Below are positions 33,892 through 42,457 of a DNA stretch of 64,000 bases, piece after piece. Numbering within the stretch: the first letter of the stretch is position 1; the number at the start of each line of letters is the position of its first letter. Source of the stretch: Mogibacterium sp. GTDB lineage: Bacteria > Bacillota > Clostridia > Peptostreptococcales > Anaerovoracaceae. The notes under the pieces were generated by a model. The model ran no database searches, was not told the origin of the DNA, and was given only the letters and a program-made list of their open reading frames with translations. The DNA lies in contig JAFRCS010000006.1 in assembly GCA_017404265.1 (NCBI GenBank), forward strand, positions 1 to 64,000. The letters run 5' to 3'. Made by a program: the position numbers and the translations under genes.

Positions 33892-34608
33892 TCACTTGCC
33901 GGAGAGCTCCTCCTCAAAGTAACTGCCTCTGACCTTTCTGCTCAGGTTGTGTTTATCTCCCTCCCTGATCGCGTCCAGCAGCAGTCTGTGAGCGTTTATG
34001 AGTTCTTCCGTCTTTCCTCCGTTTATCATTTCGGATACAGTGCGGAATCTGATTGCATATGTCAGCGTCCTCACGACTCTGTTGACCTTGTCCGCCATCG
34101 GGTTCTTTCCCATTTCTGCGATCTTGTCATGGAAACGGTTGTCAACATCGAAGAACCTGTTGACAGGATCCTCCGAGCTTATAGCCTCCTTCATTTCTTC
34201 CAGGAGTTCCTCAAGCTCATTGAGTTCCTCTTCATCGTGATGATCTATAGCAAGCTTCATCATTCCTGCTTCTGTCATCTCGCGCAGTTCCATCAGGTTT
34301 TCGAACGACTCCTGATTGAGAATGATACCGTAGATCATAGGATCGATCATGCTCTCCTTGTAACCGCTGCAAACGAAGGTTCCTTCCGAGCGCTTGCTCT
34401 CGAGTACTCCGAGATATGCAAGTATCTTGATGGCCTCGCGAACGCTGCTCCTGGCAACGCCGAGCGAGTCGGCGAGATCCGGTTCAGGAGGAATCTTGTC
34501 TCCCGGCTTCAGATCTCCGTTTCTGATGGCGTCGGTCAGCTGATTGATGACGCTCTGTACTACCGATTCCTTTTTTAAACTTTTAAGATATGTAGGTGCT
34601 GGTGTCAT
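33892..34608 (-). CDS. GntR-family regulator, FCD subfamily, of the sugar-phosphate operon
   Basis: A 238-residue repressor-type protein. The winged helix is at about residues 15-80 (GDKIPPEPDLADSLGVARSSVREAIKIL in part). The FCD ligand domain is at about 95-225, with DVDNRFHDKIAEM and an acidic LDAIREGDKHN end. It lies inside the operon between the two phosphofructokinase genes. An operator-like TTGTATGACAT sits upstream of it, and two TTGTCTGACAT-type sites flank the operon promoter, so it is the natural candidate to regulate all eleven genes. The effector is probably an organic acid or sugar phosphate. Confidence 0.9.
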   Translation of the reverse strand: MTPAPTYLKSLKKESVVQSVINQLTDAIRNGDLKPGDKIPPEPDLADSLGVARSSVREAIKILAYLGVLESKRSEGTFVCSGYKESMIDPMIYGIILNQESFENLMELREMTEAGMMKLAIDHHDEEELNELEELLEEMKEAISSEDPVNRFFDVDNRFHDKIAEMGKNPMADKVNRVVRTLTYAIRFRTVSEMINGGKTEELINAHRLLLDAIREGDKHNLSRKVRGSYFEEELSGK

Positions 34609-34650
34609 AAAGACGTTCTCCTTTATATATTATCTCTGTCCCTTTTTCTT

Positions 34651-34668
34651 TTGTATGACATAATACAA
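34651..34668. promoter_or_regulatory. GntR operator upstream of gntR
   Basis: The palindrome TTGTAT (34651-34656), N6, ATACAA (34663-34668) lies 42 nt before the gntR start. Its left part TTGTATGACAT differs at one base from the TTGTCTGACAT sites at 41959 and (inverted) 41992. Confidence 0.6.
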
Positions 34669-34712
34669 AGCTAGGATAACAATTCTCACACCTAATGTCA
34701 AATCATCGTTTT

Positions 34713-35939
34713 CTATTCCTGCAGCGTAAGGTGCTGAGGCACGCCTTCCGAGTAATACGGCTCAATCTCTCCCATAATCAGCGGACGCGCATACTCAATA
34801 AACTCATTACTGACGTATGTTCCGTCATTTATGATCCATTCAAGAGGCACTTTGCGCTCAACATTTGCTACCTCATGTATGTCGAAGCTGTCATAAGAGG
34901 TGAGATATGGCCTTCTCGAGTCGACCTTGATGGTTATCATCTCACCGGTATTTCCTTCAAATGCTTTCTGAGCTGCAAGGTATCCCGCATTATACGCCTC
35001 ATCTGCGTCTGTACGCGACACCACGTGCGAAGCGCACCTCTGAAGTGTCGAGAATTCGATCGATCTTGCCTTTACTCCGGTTTTCTCTGTTATGAGTGAA
35101 GCGAGATATGCGCCGACTCCGGAGAGCTGTTTGTGTCCGAAAGCATCAAGCTTGTCCGAAGTATTGCTGAGTTCACATACGAAGCGTCCGTCAGCAAGTT
35201 TGACCCCTTCAGATACAGCGATGACTATCGAGTTTTTTTCTTTAGCGAGATTACCTACGCGTTTTACGAAATCATCCGGATTAAAGTCCACCTCAGGGAG
35301 ATAGATAAGGTCAGGAGCATTGTTTCCCAGAGCTGCAGCTGCCGTGAGCCATCCCGCATGACGTCCCATGATCTCTACGATCACTGCGGAAGTCCTGTAA
35401 GGTCCATAGCAATCGTTATCTACAACGATTTCTTTAAGCGATGTAGCAATATACTTCGCGGCAGAGCCGTAGCCTGGGCAGTGGTCTGTCACAGGCAGGT
35501 CGTTATCGATGGTCTTTGGGATGCCCATGAACCTTTGAGGTTTCCCATGCGCTGCAGCATAATCGGAAAGCATCTTTACTGTATCCATCGAGTCGTTTCC
35601 GCCGTTGTAGAGGAAGTACTGGATGTCGTATTTCTCCATGACAGAGAAGATCTTTTCATATACATCTTCATTCCCCTCTATTTTTGGCAGCTTATAGCGG
35701 CATGAACCGAGGAATGCTGATGGTGTTCTCTTCAAGAGTGAAACATCCTGCGCATTTTTCACCTGTTTTCTGAGATCGATTATGTTCTCGTTGAGGAAGC
35801 CCTCGATGCCGTAGTGCATTCCGTATATCTTCTTTACGCCGGCATCCTTCGAAGCTTCGATGGCGCCTGCGAGACTTGAGTTGATCACGGCCGTCGGACC
35901 GCCCGACTGACCTATGATTATATTGCCCTTTATACTCAT
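34713..35939 (-). CDS. pfp: 6-phosphofructokinase, pyrophosphate-dependent type
   Basis: A 408-residue phosphofructokinase whose active site looks pyrophosphate dependent. The phosphoryl-donor loop reads NGGNDSMDT instead of GGDGS, and the catalytic loop reads IPKTIDNDLP, where Lys marks PPi users. Other PFK features are GQSGGPTAVINSSL and VEIMGRHAGWLTAAAAL. Such enzymes can also phosphorylate sedoheptulose-7-phosphate, allowing a pentose phosphate route without transaldolase. ATG 35939 was chosen because GGGAGG lies upstream, within the rpe end. The gene begins 1 nt after the rpe stop. Confidence 0.88.
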   Translation of the reverse strand: MSIKGNIIIGQSGGPTAVINSSLAGAIEASKDAGVKKIYGMHYGIEGFLNENIIDLRKQVKNAQDVSLLKRTPSAFLGSCRYKLPKIEGNEDVYEKIFSVMEKYDIQYFLYNGGNDSMDTVKMLSDYAAAHGKPQRFMGIPKTIDNDLPVTDHCPGYGSAAKYIATSLKEIVVDNDCYGPYRTSAVIVEIMGRHAGWLTAAAALGNNAPDLIYLPEVDFNPDDFVKRVGNLAKEKNSIVIAVSEGVKLADGRFVCELSNTSDKLDAFGHKQLSGVGAYLASLITEKTGVKARSIEFSTLQRCASHVVSRTDADEAYNAGYLAAQKAFEGNTGEMITIKVDSRRPYLTSYDSFDIHEVANVERKVPLEWIINDGTYVSNEFIEYARPLIMGEIEPYYSEGVPQHLTLQE

Positions 35940-35940
35940 T

Positions 35941-36612
35941 TTAAAATCCTCCCTTGATCGCTCTGATAGCAGCAGCTCTGTACTTTGCTCCGAAAACCGC
36001 GGAGCCTGCAACTATTAGCTCTGTTCCTGCTTCTCTTACTATATCTGCATTGCCTTCGCCGACTCCGCCGTCTATCTCTATAACGTAGCTGTATCCCTTT
36101 TCATCTTTAAGAGCGCTGTAGTAGCGGATCTTGTCCAGCGAATCAGGCATGAACTTCTGTCCTCCGAATCCCGGCTCTACCGACATGACGAGTATGAGAT
36201 CAATGTCATCGAGATACTCATCAAGGACTTCCGGCGCCGTCTTTGGCTTGACTGAGACTCCGGCCTTAACGCCGCAGGAATGAATATGGTCAAGCGTATG
36301 CTTCAGATCACTGCAAGCCTCGTAATGCACTGTAATGAACTCAGTATTGTCAGTGACGAAATTCTCAATGTATCTGTCCGGATCCTTTATCATCAGATGA
36401 ACATCGTAAGGAACAGTCGTGTAGGAGTTGAGGCTCTTCATTACACTGGCTCCGAAGCTGATATTCGGAACGAACATCCCATCCATTACATCGATATGCA
36501 GATAGTCGATACCGTATCCGCATACATCTGCAACATCCTCACCGAGCCTTGCAAAATCCGCAGCAAGTATTGACGGAGATATCATTGCTTTATCTACTTT
36601 TGCCATTTCCAT
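35941..36612 (-). CDS. rpe: Ribulose-phosphate 3-epimerase
   Basis: A 223-residue TIM-barrel enzyme that interconverts ribulose-5-phosphate and xylulose-5-phosphate. It shows PSILAADFARLGEDV, the metal/catalytic YLHIDVMDGMFVPNISFG, DVHLMI, VEPGFGGQKF and EIDGGV. The position between the GltS-like permease and the PPi-type PFK, in an operon with transketolase and RpiB, completes the non-oxidative pentose phosphate set except for transaldolase. Confidence 0.93.
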   Translation of the reverse strand: MEMAKVDKAMISPSILAADFARLGEDVADVCGYGIDYLHIDVMDGMFVPNISFGASVMKSLNSYTTVPYDVHLMIKDPDRYIENFVTDNTEFITVHYEACSDLKHTLDHIHSCGVKAGVSVKPKTAPEVLDEYLDDIDLILVMSVEPGFGGQKFMPDSLDKIRYYSALKDEKGYSYVIEIDGGVGEGNADIVREAGTELIVAGSAVFGAKYRAAAIRAIKGGF

Positions 36613-36702
36613 GACCCTTTCTTTATCTGCTATGCGGGCTCCCTCCGTCAGGTTTTCTGCGGCAGGGAGCCCAAATGTGATAAGGAGATTAATATGATTC
36701 AG

Positions 36703-38019
36703 TTATTTGCGACCAATCACAAATCCCAGTATCAACGCGACTGCCAGCATTCCTACTGTTCCGAGCATCAGGTTGTGCGCTCCTGCAGCCGTTACCATGA
36801 ACATAGGTGCGATCGTCAGGAAGAAGTTCTGAGTACTGATCTGCCAGAGCGGTGTCGCTGCGATCAGGTTAGGACCTGCGTCAGTTTCGAGCTCAGGGTC
36901 AGCGATCCTCAGCAGCATCATTCCTGTTGCAGTTGATCCTGTCCATGCTCCGAACATTACCATCGCGTTCTCGAGCCAGTTCTGCTTGAGCCAGAGCTTT
37001 GGCAGAACCATCAGAATGATCGTTGTCAGGATCAGTCCTGCGAACGAGATCGTCAGGATAGCCGCCGCGTTGTTCATGATTACATCAAGCTTCATCGTAG
37101 CGATAGCCGTAATGATCAGGTATTCGAGTGCGAGTGTGCCGATATGTGCCAGCGACTCGTTGTCTATGAACTCCTTTGCAGGTGTCTTCTTTACGATCAC
37201 GCCGAATGCCAGTGAAACGAGTATAGCAGGAACGTAGATCGCGAATCCGGAGAACAGCGGAACCATATGCAGGATCTGCAGGAGGCCATATGCCACCAGC
37301 ATGATCGCCAGTACGATACCGAAGTGCAGTGTCAGCGGGTCGAAAGCGATGTCCGATGTGTATGCTGTCATGAACTTGAATCTGTTTTCCTTGTTCAGGA
37401 TACCGGTGTAATCCTCTTTGCTGAGGTTGCCGGACTTCTCTGCTGTGACCCATCCCTTGCGGATACCGTAGTTGAGGATCACGATACCTACGATGATGCC
37501 GTAAAGCATACCGATGGTTGCGTAAGTGGTTCCGAATGCGGATGCCTCGTCGTAGTTCCAGTAGCCGAGTGTATCGTAGATACCTGCGATGACCTGCGGG
37601 ATACCGTGCGCGCCATAGAATGCTCCGAACGGCAGAAGTGCAGCTCCGTCAGGCAGTCCGAAGACCTTGCCGAGACCCATTGCTGAAAGTACCTGTGCAG
37701 CAATTACCGTTGCCGAGATCAGGAATATCAGCGAGCACTTCTTGATCATCCTTCTGTCGAACGACAGCGCGATGAACTGTGTTACGAAGAGTATCGCGAG
37801 CAGCGGGTTGGCAAATCCGCTTACGTTGTCAGACCAGTGGATGTAGTACGGGCAGAACTTGCCGAGTACTTCCGATCCGAGCAGGAGTCCTACAAGGCCT
37901 CCGACTACGGCTACCGGTATGAACATCTTCTGGAGGAATCCTACCTTTGATCTCAGGAAGAGACCGACTATGAGCAGGCCGCTCGCCCAGGCAAAATCCA
38001 TCAATATTGTTTCAAACAT
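36703..38019 (-). CDS. GltS-family (sodium:carboxylate) permease paired with a TRAP-type binding protein
   Basis: A 438-residue membrane protein with about 11-12 helices, of the GltS sodium/glutamate symporter family. Two pseudo-repeats are visible, with re-entrant-loop-like stretches LPFGAFYGAHGIPQVIAG and MFGAWTGSTATGMMLLRI. The family imports glutamate in enteric bacteria. Here it stands in a sugar-phosphate operon, 12 nt after a gene for a TRAP solute-binding lipoprotein that has no DctQ/DctM partner in the window. A binding-protein-dependent GltS transporter would be new. A second GltS-like gene lies at 54712-56097 without a binding protein. Confidence 0.85.
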   Translation of the reverse strand: MFETILMDFAWASGLLIVGLFLRSKVGFLQKMFIPVAVVGGLVGLLLGSEVLGKFCPYYIHWSDNVSGFANPLLAILFVTQFIALSFDRRMIKKCSLIFLISATVIAAQVLSAMGLGKVFGLPDGAALLPFGAFYGAHGIPQVIAGIYDTLGYWNYDEASAFGTTYATIGMLYGIIVGIVILNYGIRKGWVTAEKSGNLSKEDYTGILNKENRFKFMTAYTSDIAFDPLTLHFGIVLAIMLVAYGLLQILHMVPLFSGFAIYVPAILVSLAFGVIVKKTPAKEFIDNESLAHIGTLALEYLIITAIATMKLDVIMNNAAAILTISFAGLILTTIILMVLPKLWLKQNWLENAMVMFGAWTGSTATGMMLLRIADPELETDAGPNLIAATPLWQISTQNFFLTIAPMFMVTAAGAHNLMLGTVGMLAVALILGFVIGRK

Positions 38020-38031
38020 GTTGTCCTCCTT

Positions 38032-39078
38032 CTATTCCACCTGAGCTGCCGCCTCGCGGATCTTCGCCACGAGTTCGGCTGTCCACTCATTCTGTATTTC
38101 GAAGTTTGTATAGACATCACGTGTTGCTTCCTTGAAAGCCTCGATATCCGGCGTTTCATTTACGGTCATTCCGGCTTCCTTAAGCTTTGCCAGCTGATCA
38201 TCTTCGTCGGCAGCTACCGCTTCGCGGTGCTCTTTACCGAATTTCTTTGCGCCTTCAAGCAGCACGTCCTTGATATCCTGCGGCAGCTTCTTCCATGTGC
38301 TGCCCGAGAACACCAGATTCTTGGACTCATACTTGTGATTTGTGATGGTCATGTACTGATTGACTTCGTTTATCTTATTTGCGTATATGTTTGCGATAGG
38401 GTTTTCCTGTCCGTCGAAGGTTCCCTGTGCAAGTGCGTCGTAGGTCTTGCTCCATGCGAACTTCGTTGTGCTCGCTCCGAGCTCCTTGAAGATCGCTGCC
38501 GTCATGTCGTCTTCCGGTATCCTCATTTTGAGTCCTTCGACATCTGCCGGTCCATTGATCTCGCGCACACTGTTTGTTATCTGTCTCATGCCGTTCTCCC
38601 AGAAGGCGAGCTGCACGAGGTTATAATTGCTGAGTTCAGCTGTGAGTCCTTCCGCGATCTCTTCGTTGTCCACTACTGCCCATGCCTGCTCATAACTGGT
38701 AAACAGGAACGGCAGTCCCAGAGTTGCGATCTTAGGCGCATACATGGCTTCAACTCCCTGCGGCATCATCATCGCGTCGAGTTCTCCGGTGACCAGCTGC
38801 TGAGCCATGTCGCTATTGTCTCCCAACTCTTCATTAGGATATATACGGACGATCACTCTGCCCCCGGTCTGCTCATTTACCCATTCAGCGTAGTGCTGAA
38901 GCGAGATGTTGATCAGGTTGTCTTCAGTGTCGCTGTGTCCGAGTCTTATGATGTACTCCGCAGCACCTTCCGGACTGTCTCCGGACCCGCTGCCCTGCGA
39001 GCCGCAGGCGGTCAGCGACAATGACAGAGCCATGAGGAATGCCAGCATTACCGCCAGAGCCTTGAATCTTTTCTTCAT
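38032..39078 (-). CDS. Orphan TRAP-type solute-binding lipoprotein (DctP family)
   Basis: A 348-residue receptor with a lipoprotein signal (residues 1-24, LSLSLTACG). It has the ligand-binding core of DctP proteins: GLKMRIPEDD with the carboxylate-binding Arg, then WSKTYDALAQGTFDGQENPIANIYANKINEV in part. GGAGA lies upstream of ATG 39078, which I prefer to the longer 39114 form because it begins the signal peptide. No DctQ or DctM gene accompanies it. The next gene encodes a GltS-like permease. It begins 42 nt after the transketolase C gene. Confidence 0.9.
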   Translation of the reverse strand: MKKRFKALAVMLAFLMALSLSLTACGSQGSGSGDSPEGAAEYIIRLGHSDTEDNLINISLQHYAEWVNEQTGGRVIVRIYPNEELGDNSDMAQQLVTGELDAMMMPQGVEAMYAPKIATLGLPFLFTSYEQAWAVVDNEEIAEGLTAELSNYNLVQLAFWENGMRQITNSVREINGPADVEGLKMRIPEDDMTAAIFKELGASTTKFAWSKTYDALAQGTFDGQENPIANIYANKINEVNQYMTITNHKYESKNLVFSGSTWKKLPQDIKDVLLEGAKKFGKEHREAVAADEDDQLAKLKEAGMTVNETPDIEAFKEATRDVYTNFEIQNEWTAELVAKIREAAAQVE

Positions 39079-39120
39079 AACTTTGTCTCCTGTCTTCTGT
39101 AGCTGTATCGTCACCGATCG

Positions 39121-40053
39121 TTAAAGAGCCAGCGCTGTCTCAACAATATTGTCAACCGTGATGCCGTTCTTTGCAAGCAGTCTTTCGTAAGGAGCGGACT
39201 CACCGAACTGATCCTGGATACCGATCCTCTTTACTTTGCCCTTGCCCATCTCAGCTGCGACCTCGCATACAGCGCTTCCGAGTCCGTTGATGATGTTGTG
39301 GTCCTCTACCGTGACGATCTTGCCGATCTCCTCAACGCAGGCCTTTACTGCTTCAACGTCGAGAGGCTTGATAGTGTGCATGTCGAGAACTCTAGCCGAA
39401 ACACCCTTTTCCTCCAGAGCCTTTGCCGCCTTGATCGCGAGACTTACTGTATCGCCGTTTGCGATGATGGCTACATCTTTACCATCCTGGATCTGATAGG
39501 CCTTTCCGATCTCGAACTCTACGTCCGGTCCGTAAACCTGCTCCATGGCGTCTCTTGTGAATCTCAGGTACATTGGTCCGTATGTCTCTGCTGCTGCTCT
39601 GACGAGCTTGCGTGCCTGATTGTAGTCAGCAGGCATCATGATCGAGATGTTAGGAATGGTTCTGAGGATTCCCATGTCCTCGATAGCCTGGTGCGATGCT
39701 CCGTCATTAGCCGGTGTGAATCCGCCGTGCGAGCATGCGATCTTGACATTGAGGTTTGTATAGCAGATCTCCTGACGGATCATCTCGCAGATCCTCATCG
39801 ATCCGAATGCCGCGTATGTTACAACGAACGGGATCTTTCCGCATGTAGCGAGTCCTGCCGCTACGCCCGCGCCGTTCTGCTCCGCGATACCTACATTGAG
39901 GTACTGGTCAGGAAGCTGCTTCTTGAATTCACCGGTCTTGCAGCTCTTGCCGATGTCTATGTCCAGAACTACGATTTCCGGATTGTCTTTTCCTACTTCT
40001 ACTATTTCATCGCCGAAGCCGTTTCTTGTAGGGATCTTTTTCAGTTCACTCAT
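39121..40053 (-). CDS. tktB: Transketolase, C-terminal subunit
   Basis: The C-terminal half of a split transketolase, 310 residues, containing the pyrimidine-binding and C-terminal domains. Key motifs are YLNVGIAEQNGAGVAAGLA with the catalytic Glu, FGSMRICEMIRQEICY, and SHGGFTPANDGASHQAIEDMG in part. It partners the N-terminal subunit encoded 15 nt upstream. Split transketolases are usual in many Clostridia. In catabolic loci such pairs can also act on unusual phosphates such as apulose-4-phosphate. Confidence 0.93.
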   Translation of the reverse strand: MSELKKIPTRNGFGDEIVEVGKDNPEIVVLDIDIGKSCKTGEFKKQLPDQYLNVGIAEQNGAGVAAGLATCGKIPFVVTYAAFGSMRICEMIRQEICYTNLNVKIACSHGGFTPANDGASHQAIEDMGILRTIPNISIMMPADYNQARKLVRAAAETYGPMYLRFTRDAMEQVYGPDVEFEIGKAYQIQDGKDVAIIANGDTVSLAIKAAKALEEKGVSARVLDMHTIKPLDVEAVKACVEEIGKIVTVEDHNIINGLGSAVCEVAAEMGKGKVKRIGIQDQFGESAPYERLLAKNGITVDNIVETALAL

Positions 40054-40068
40054 TGTTCTGTCCTCCTG

Positions 40069-40908
40069 TTATATCAGCTGAGCCTTGAGTTCTTCCATTG
40101 CCTGTGCGTACTGTTCATCATTAGGAGCTACGCCGTGCCAGCCGACCTGGTCCTCCATGAAGCTGACGCCCTTGCCCTTGACTGTTGCTCCGATAAGAGC
40201 TTTTGGATTTCCGTTCTGTGCCTCAGGCGCGTAGCACTTATCGAGCACTTCTACGGTCTCTTCCATGCTGTTGCCGTCGTAGTAGTAGACGTCCCAGCCG
40301 AATGCCTTGAACTTGGCGCCGAGGTCTCCGTTAGGCATTACATCATCGCATGTTCCGTCGAGCTGGAGTCTGTTTACGTCGACGAATACGATGAGATTAT
40401 CGAGTTTATACTTATTTGCCGTGTTGGCAGCTTCCCAGATCTCGCCTTCCTGAGTTTCGCCGTCTCCGACTACACAGAAGACCTTATAATCCTTCTTGTC
40501 CATCTTTCCGGCAAGAGCCATTCCTGCTGCGCAGGCAAGTCCCTGTCCGAGTGATCCTGTCGAGATGTCGATGCCCGGGCACTTGATCATCGAAGGGTGT
40601 CCCTGAAGAGGGGAGCCTTCTTTTCTAAGGGTGTCGAGAACTTCGAGAGGGAAGTATCCGAGCGCTCCGAGAGCTGCGTACTGGATAGGGCATACATGGC
40701 CTTTTGAAAGGACCATTCTGTCTCTGTCTTCCCATCTTGGGTTCTTAGGGTCAACGTTCATGTACTTGAAATAACATGCTGTTACGAACTCTGCAGCTGA
40801 CAGCGATCCACCCGGATGGCCTGACTGCGCTTTGTAGATCATATCTACGACTTTCATGCGCAGGTCTGTTGCGGCGTTCTTGAGTTCTTTGATTGAAACA
40901 TCTTTCAT
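40069..40908 (-). CDS. tktA: Transketolase, N-terminal subunit
   Basis: The thiamine-diphosphate-binding half of a split transketolase, 279 residues. It has SGHPGGSLSAAEF, LSKGHVCPIQYAALG, the TPP motif VVGDGETQEGEIWEAANTANKYKLDN in part (GDGETQEG ... N) and GWHGVAPND at the end. It is the second gene of the operon, after the PanE-like reductase. Together with TktB it transfers two-carbon units between pentose, heptose, tetrose and triose phosphates. Confidence 0.93.
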   Translation of the reverse strand: MKDVSIKELKNAATDLRMKVVDMIYKAQSGHPGGSLSAAEFVTACYFKYMNVDPKNPRWEDRDRMVLSKGHVCPIQYAALGALGYFPLEVLDTLRKEGSPLQGHPSMIKCPGIDISTGSLGQGLACAAGMALAGKMDKKDYKVFCVVGDGETQEGEIWEAANTANKYKLDNLIVFVDVNRLQLDGTCDDVMPNGDLGAKFKAFGWDVYYYDGNSMEETVEVLDKCYAPEAQNGNPKALIGATVKGKGVSFMEDQVGWHGVAPNDEQYAQAMEELKAQLI

Positions 40909-40960
40909 AATATCTCTCCTTTGTCTCTTTCAATTAAGAATCAACAAGTAATAGCTTTTA

Positions 40961-41899
40961 CTAGCATCCGAGGTAAAGCGACTGCTTTGCCAGAACGAGA
41001 TTGAGTATCATCTCGTTGCATGGAGTAGGGATCCCGTACTGCTCTCCGAGCTTTACGACTGCTCCGTTGATGATGCGGATCTCTGTCTCGCGCTGATGTG
41101 TAACTGCCTGTACCATCGAGCTGATCGTTTCGTCTGTAGCGCGGGATACTTCGTAGCAGTGCTCGAGCTCTTCTTCGTAATCGAGCGTGCATCCTGCCGC
41201 GTTAGCAACTGCGATCGCTTCCTTGATAAGTCTCTTTGCGAGCTCATTTGCATACGGGTTCTTGCTGATGAATCCGTTCGGAGTCTCAAGCAGCGCGCTT
41301 ACGCCGTTGATGGCTACGTTAGCCGAAAGCTTGTGCCAGATGGCGTTCAGAACGTTCTCGTGAACATCGACTTCGAGTCCTGCCTCGCGGAATGCCTCGG
41401 CAACTTCCTCTACCTTTGCCATAGGCGCCTTAGGCGATCCCATGTTTGTTGCTCCGTAACCTGTGTGTCTTACGTGACCCGGCTCGATCGGTGTAGCTCC
41501 GAAAGCTGTGTTTCCGATGATGATCTGCTCTTCAGGAACTACCTTGGCGATCTCGTCATAGTTGCCGTAGCCGTTCTGCAGGCACATGATCATGGTGTGG
41601 TCGTCGATCATCGGCAGCGCGTTGCGTACTGCTGCTTCCAGGAACTTGTAGTGAACGAATACTACGAGCAGGTCTACAACTCCGATGTCCTTAGGATCTG
41701 TTGTTGCAATAGTAGGGTGGTAAGCGACTGTCTCACCGTTGCCGTATCCAGGTGCGCATTTATCAAGAAGGATCCCGTTCTTCTTGATCGCTTCAATCAC
41801 TGGTTCATATGTGTCCAGTACACAAACTTCGTGCTTCTGCAGAAGGTAGCTCGCATAGCAGCTTCCGATTGCTCCGCATCCTACAAATCCGATTCTCAT
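40961..41899 (-). CDS. PanE/ApbA-like 2-ketoacid reductase
   Basis: A 312-residue NAD(P)-dependent reductase of the ketopantoate reductase family. It has the N-terminal Rossmann motif GFVGCGAIGSCYASYL and the C-terminal helical domain with the conserved Lys and Asn in AIWHKLSANVAINGVSALL. The pantothenate role is possible. As first gene of a carbohydrate-acid operon, directly behind the regulated promoter, it more likely reduces or oxidises a sugar-derived keto/hydroxy acid. The ATG follows AAGGAGGAGCACTGAT, a strong ribosome binding site. Confidence 0.85.
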   Translation of the reverse strand: MRIGFVGCGAIGSCYASYLLQKHEVCVLDTYEPVIEAIKKNGILLDKCAPGYGNGETVAYHPTIATTDPKDIGVVDLLVVFVHYKFLEAAVRNALPMIDDHTMIMCLQNGYGNYDEIAKVVPEEQIIIGNTAFGATPIEPGHVRHTGYGATNMGSPKAPMAKVEEVAEAFREAGLEVDVHENVLNAIWHKLSANVAINGVSALLETPNGFISKNPYANELAKRLIKEAIAVANAAGCTLDYEEELEHCYEVSRATDETISSMVQAVTHQRETEIRIINGAVVKLGEQYGIPTPCNEMILNLVLAKQSLYLGC

Positions 41900-41956
41900 A
41901 TCAGTGCTCCTCCTTGATTATTACGTTTCTTTGTCTTTGTCTGTTTGCCGTATGTC

Positions 41957-42009
41957 CTTTGTCTGACATATGACACTTGTATAGTACCCTTATGTCTGAC
42001 AAAGCGCAA
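41957..42009 (-). promoter_or_regulatory. Regulated promoter of the sugar-phosphate operon with two operators
   Basis: On the minus strand, TTGCGC (42004-42009), a 17-nt spacer and TACTAT (41981-41986) form a promoter 80 nt before the PanE-like gene. Two 14-bp inverted copies, CTTTGTCTGACATA (41957-41970) and TATGTCTGACAAAG (41991-42004), contain the core TGTCTGACA. One lies in the spacer and the other just downstream of the -10, with centres 33 bp (about three helix turns) apart. This suits co-operative repression by a GntR-FCD dimer pair. Confidence 0.65.
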
Positions 42010-42061
42010 GCCTTTTTTGCGTTTTTGTTCAAAAAATAATTATTTAACGAAGATTCGCATG

Positions 42062-42097
42062 AAAAAAGAGCCCTGAAGTTCTGCTTCCGGCTCTTTT
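42062..42097 (-). terminator. Terminator after the monooxygenase-like gene
   Basis: A hairpin with arms AAAGAGCC and GGCTCTTT and an inner GAAG/CTTC pairing is followed on the minus strand by TTTTTT. It separates the upp group from the sugar-phosphate operon. Confidence 0.82.
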
Positions 42098-42132
42098 CTA
42101 CAATATATGGTATATATTCTCTTAACTATCCA

Positions 42133-42429
42133 CTATGCGTTTTCGTCGGTGAAATACTTCCTTATTTCAGCGCTCAGCACACGGCCCTTCTTTATTTCAT
42201 CTAATTTTTTATAATGAGGCAACGTTCTGTGCGCCATCCAGGCATCCACATCCTTCCACCATTCTATAAGAAGAATGTCATTTGGCTCTTCAGTTGACAT
42301 GAAGAACTCATACTTAAAGTTTCCTTCTTCATTACGCGAGTCAACATCTATACCTTCTTTTCTTACCAGATCTCGGAGCTCTTCCCTTGTACCCGGTGCA
42401 CATTTAAAGATTACGTTTAAAACCAGCAT
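42133..42429 (-). CDS. Antibiotic-biosynthesis-monooxygenase-fold (YgiN-like) protein
   Basis: A 98-residue protein of the ABM/dimeric alpha-beta barrel superfamily, with MLVLNVIFKCAPGTREELRDLV at the start and the family stretch EWWKDVDAWMAHRTLPHYKKL. Relatives are quinol or small-molecule monooxygenases that need no cofactor, or stress-related proteins. The substrate is unknown. It lies 28 nt after upp on the same strand. Confidence 0.78.
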   Translation of the reverse strand: MLVLNVIFKCAPGTREELRDLVRKEGIDVDSRNEEGNFKYEFFMSTEEPNDILLIEWWKDVDAWMAHRTLPHYKKLDEIKKGRVLSAEIRKYFTDENA

Positions 42430-42457
42430 TTTCTTTTCCTTTCTGTAAAGGACATTA

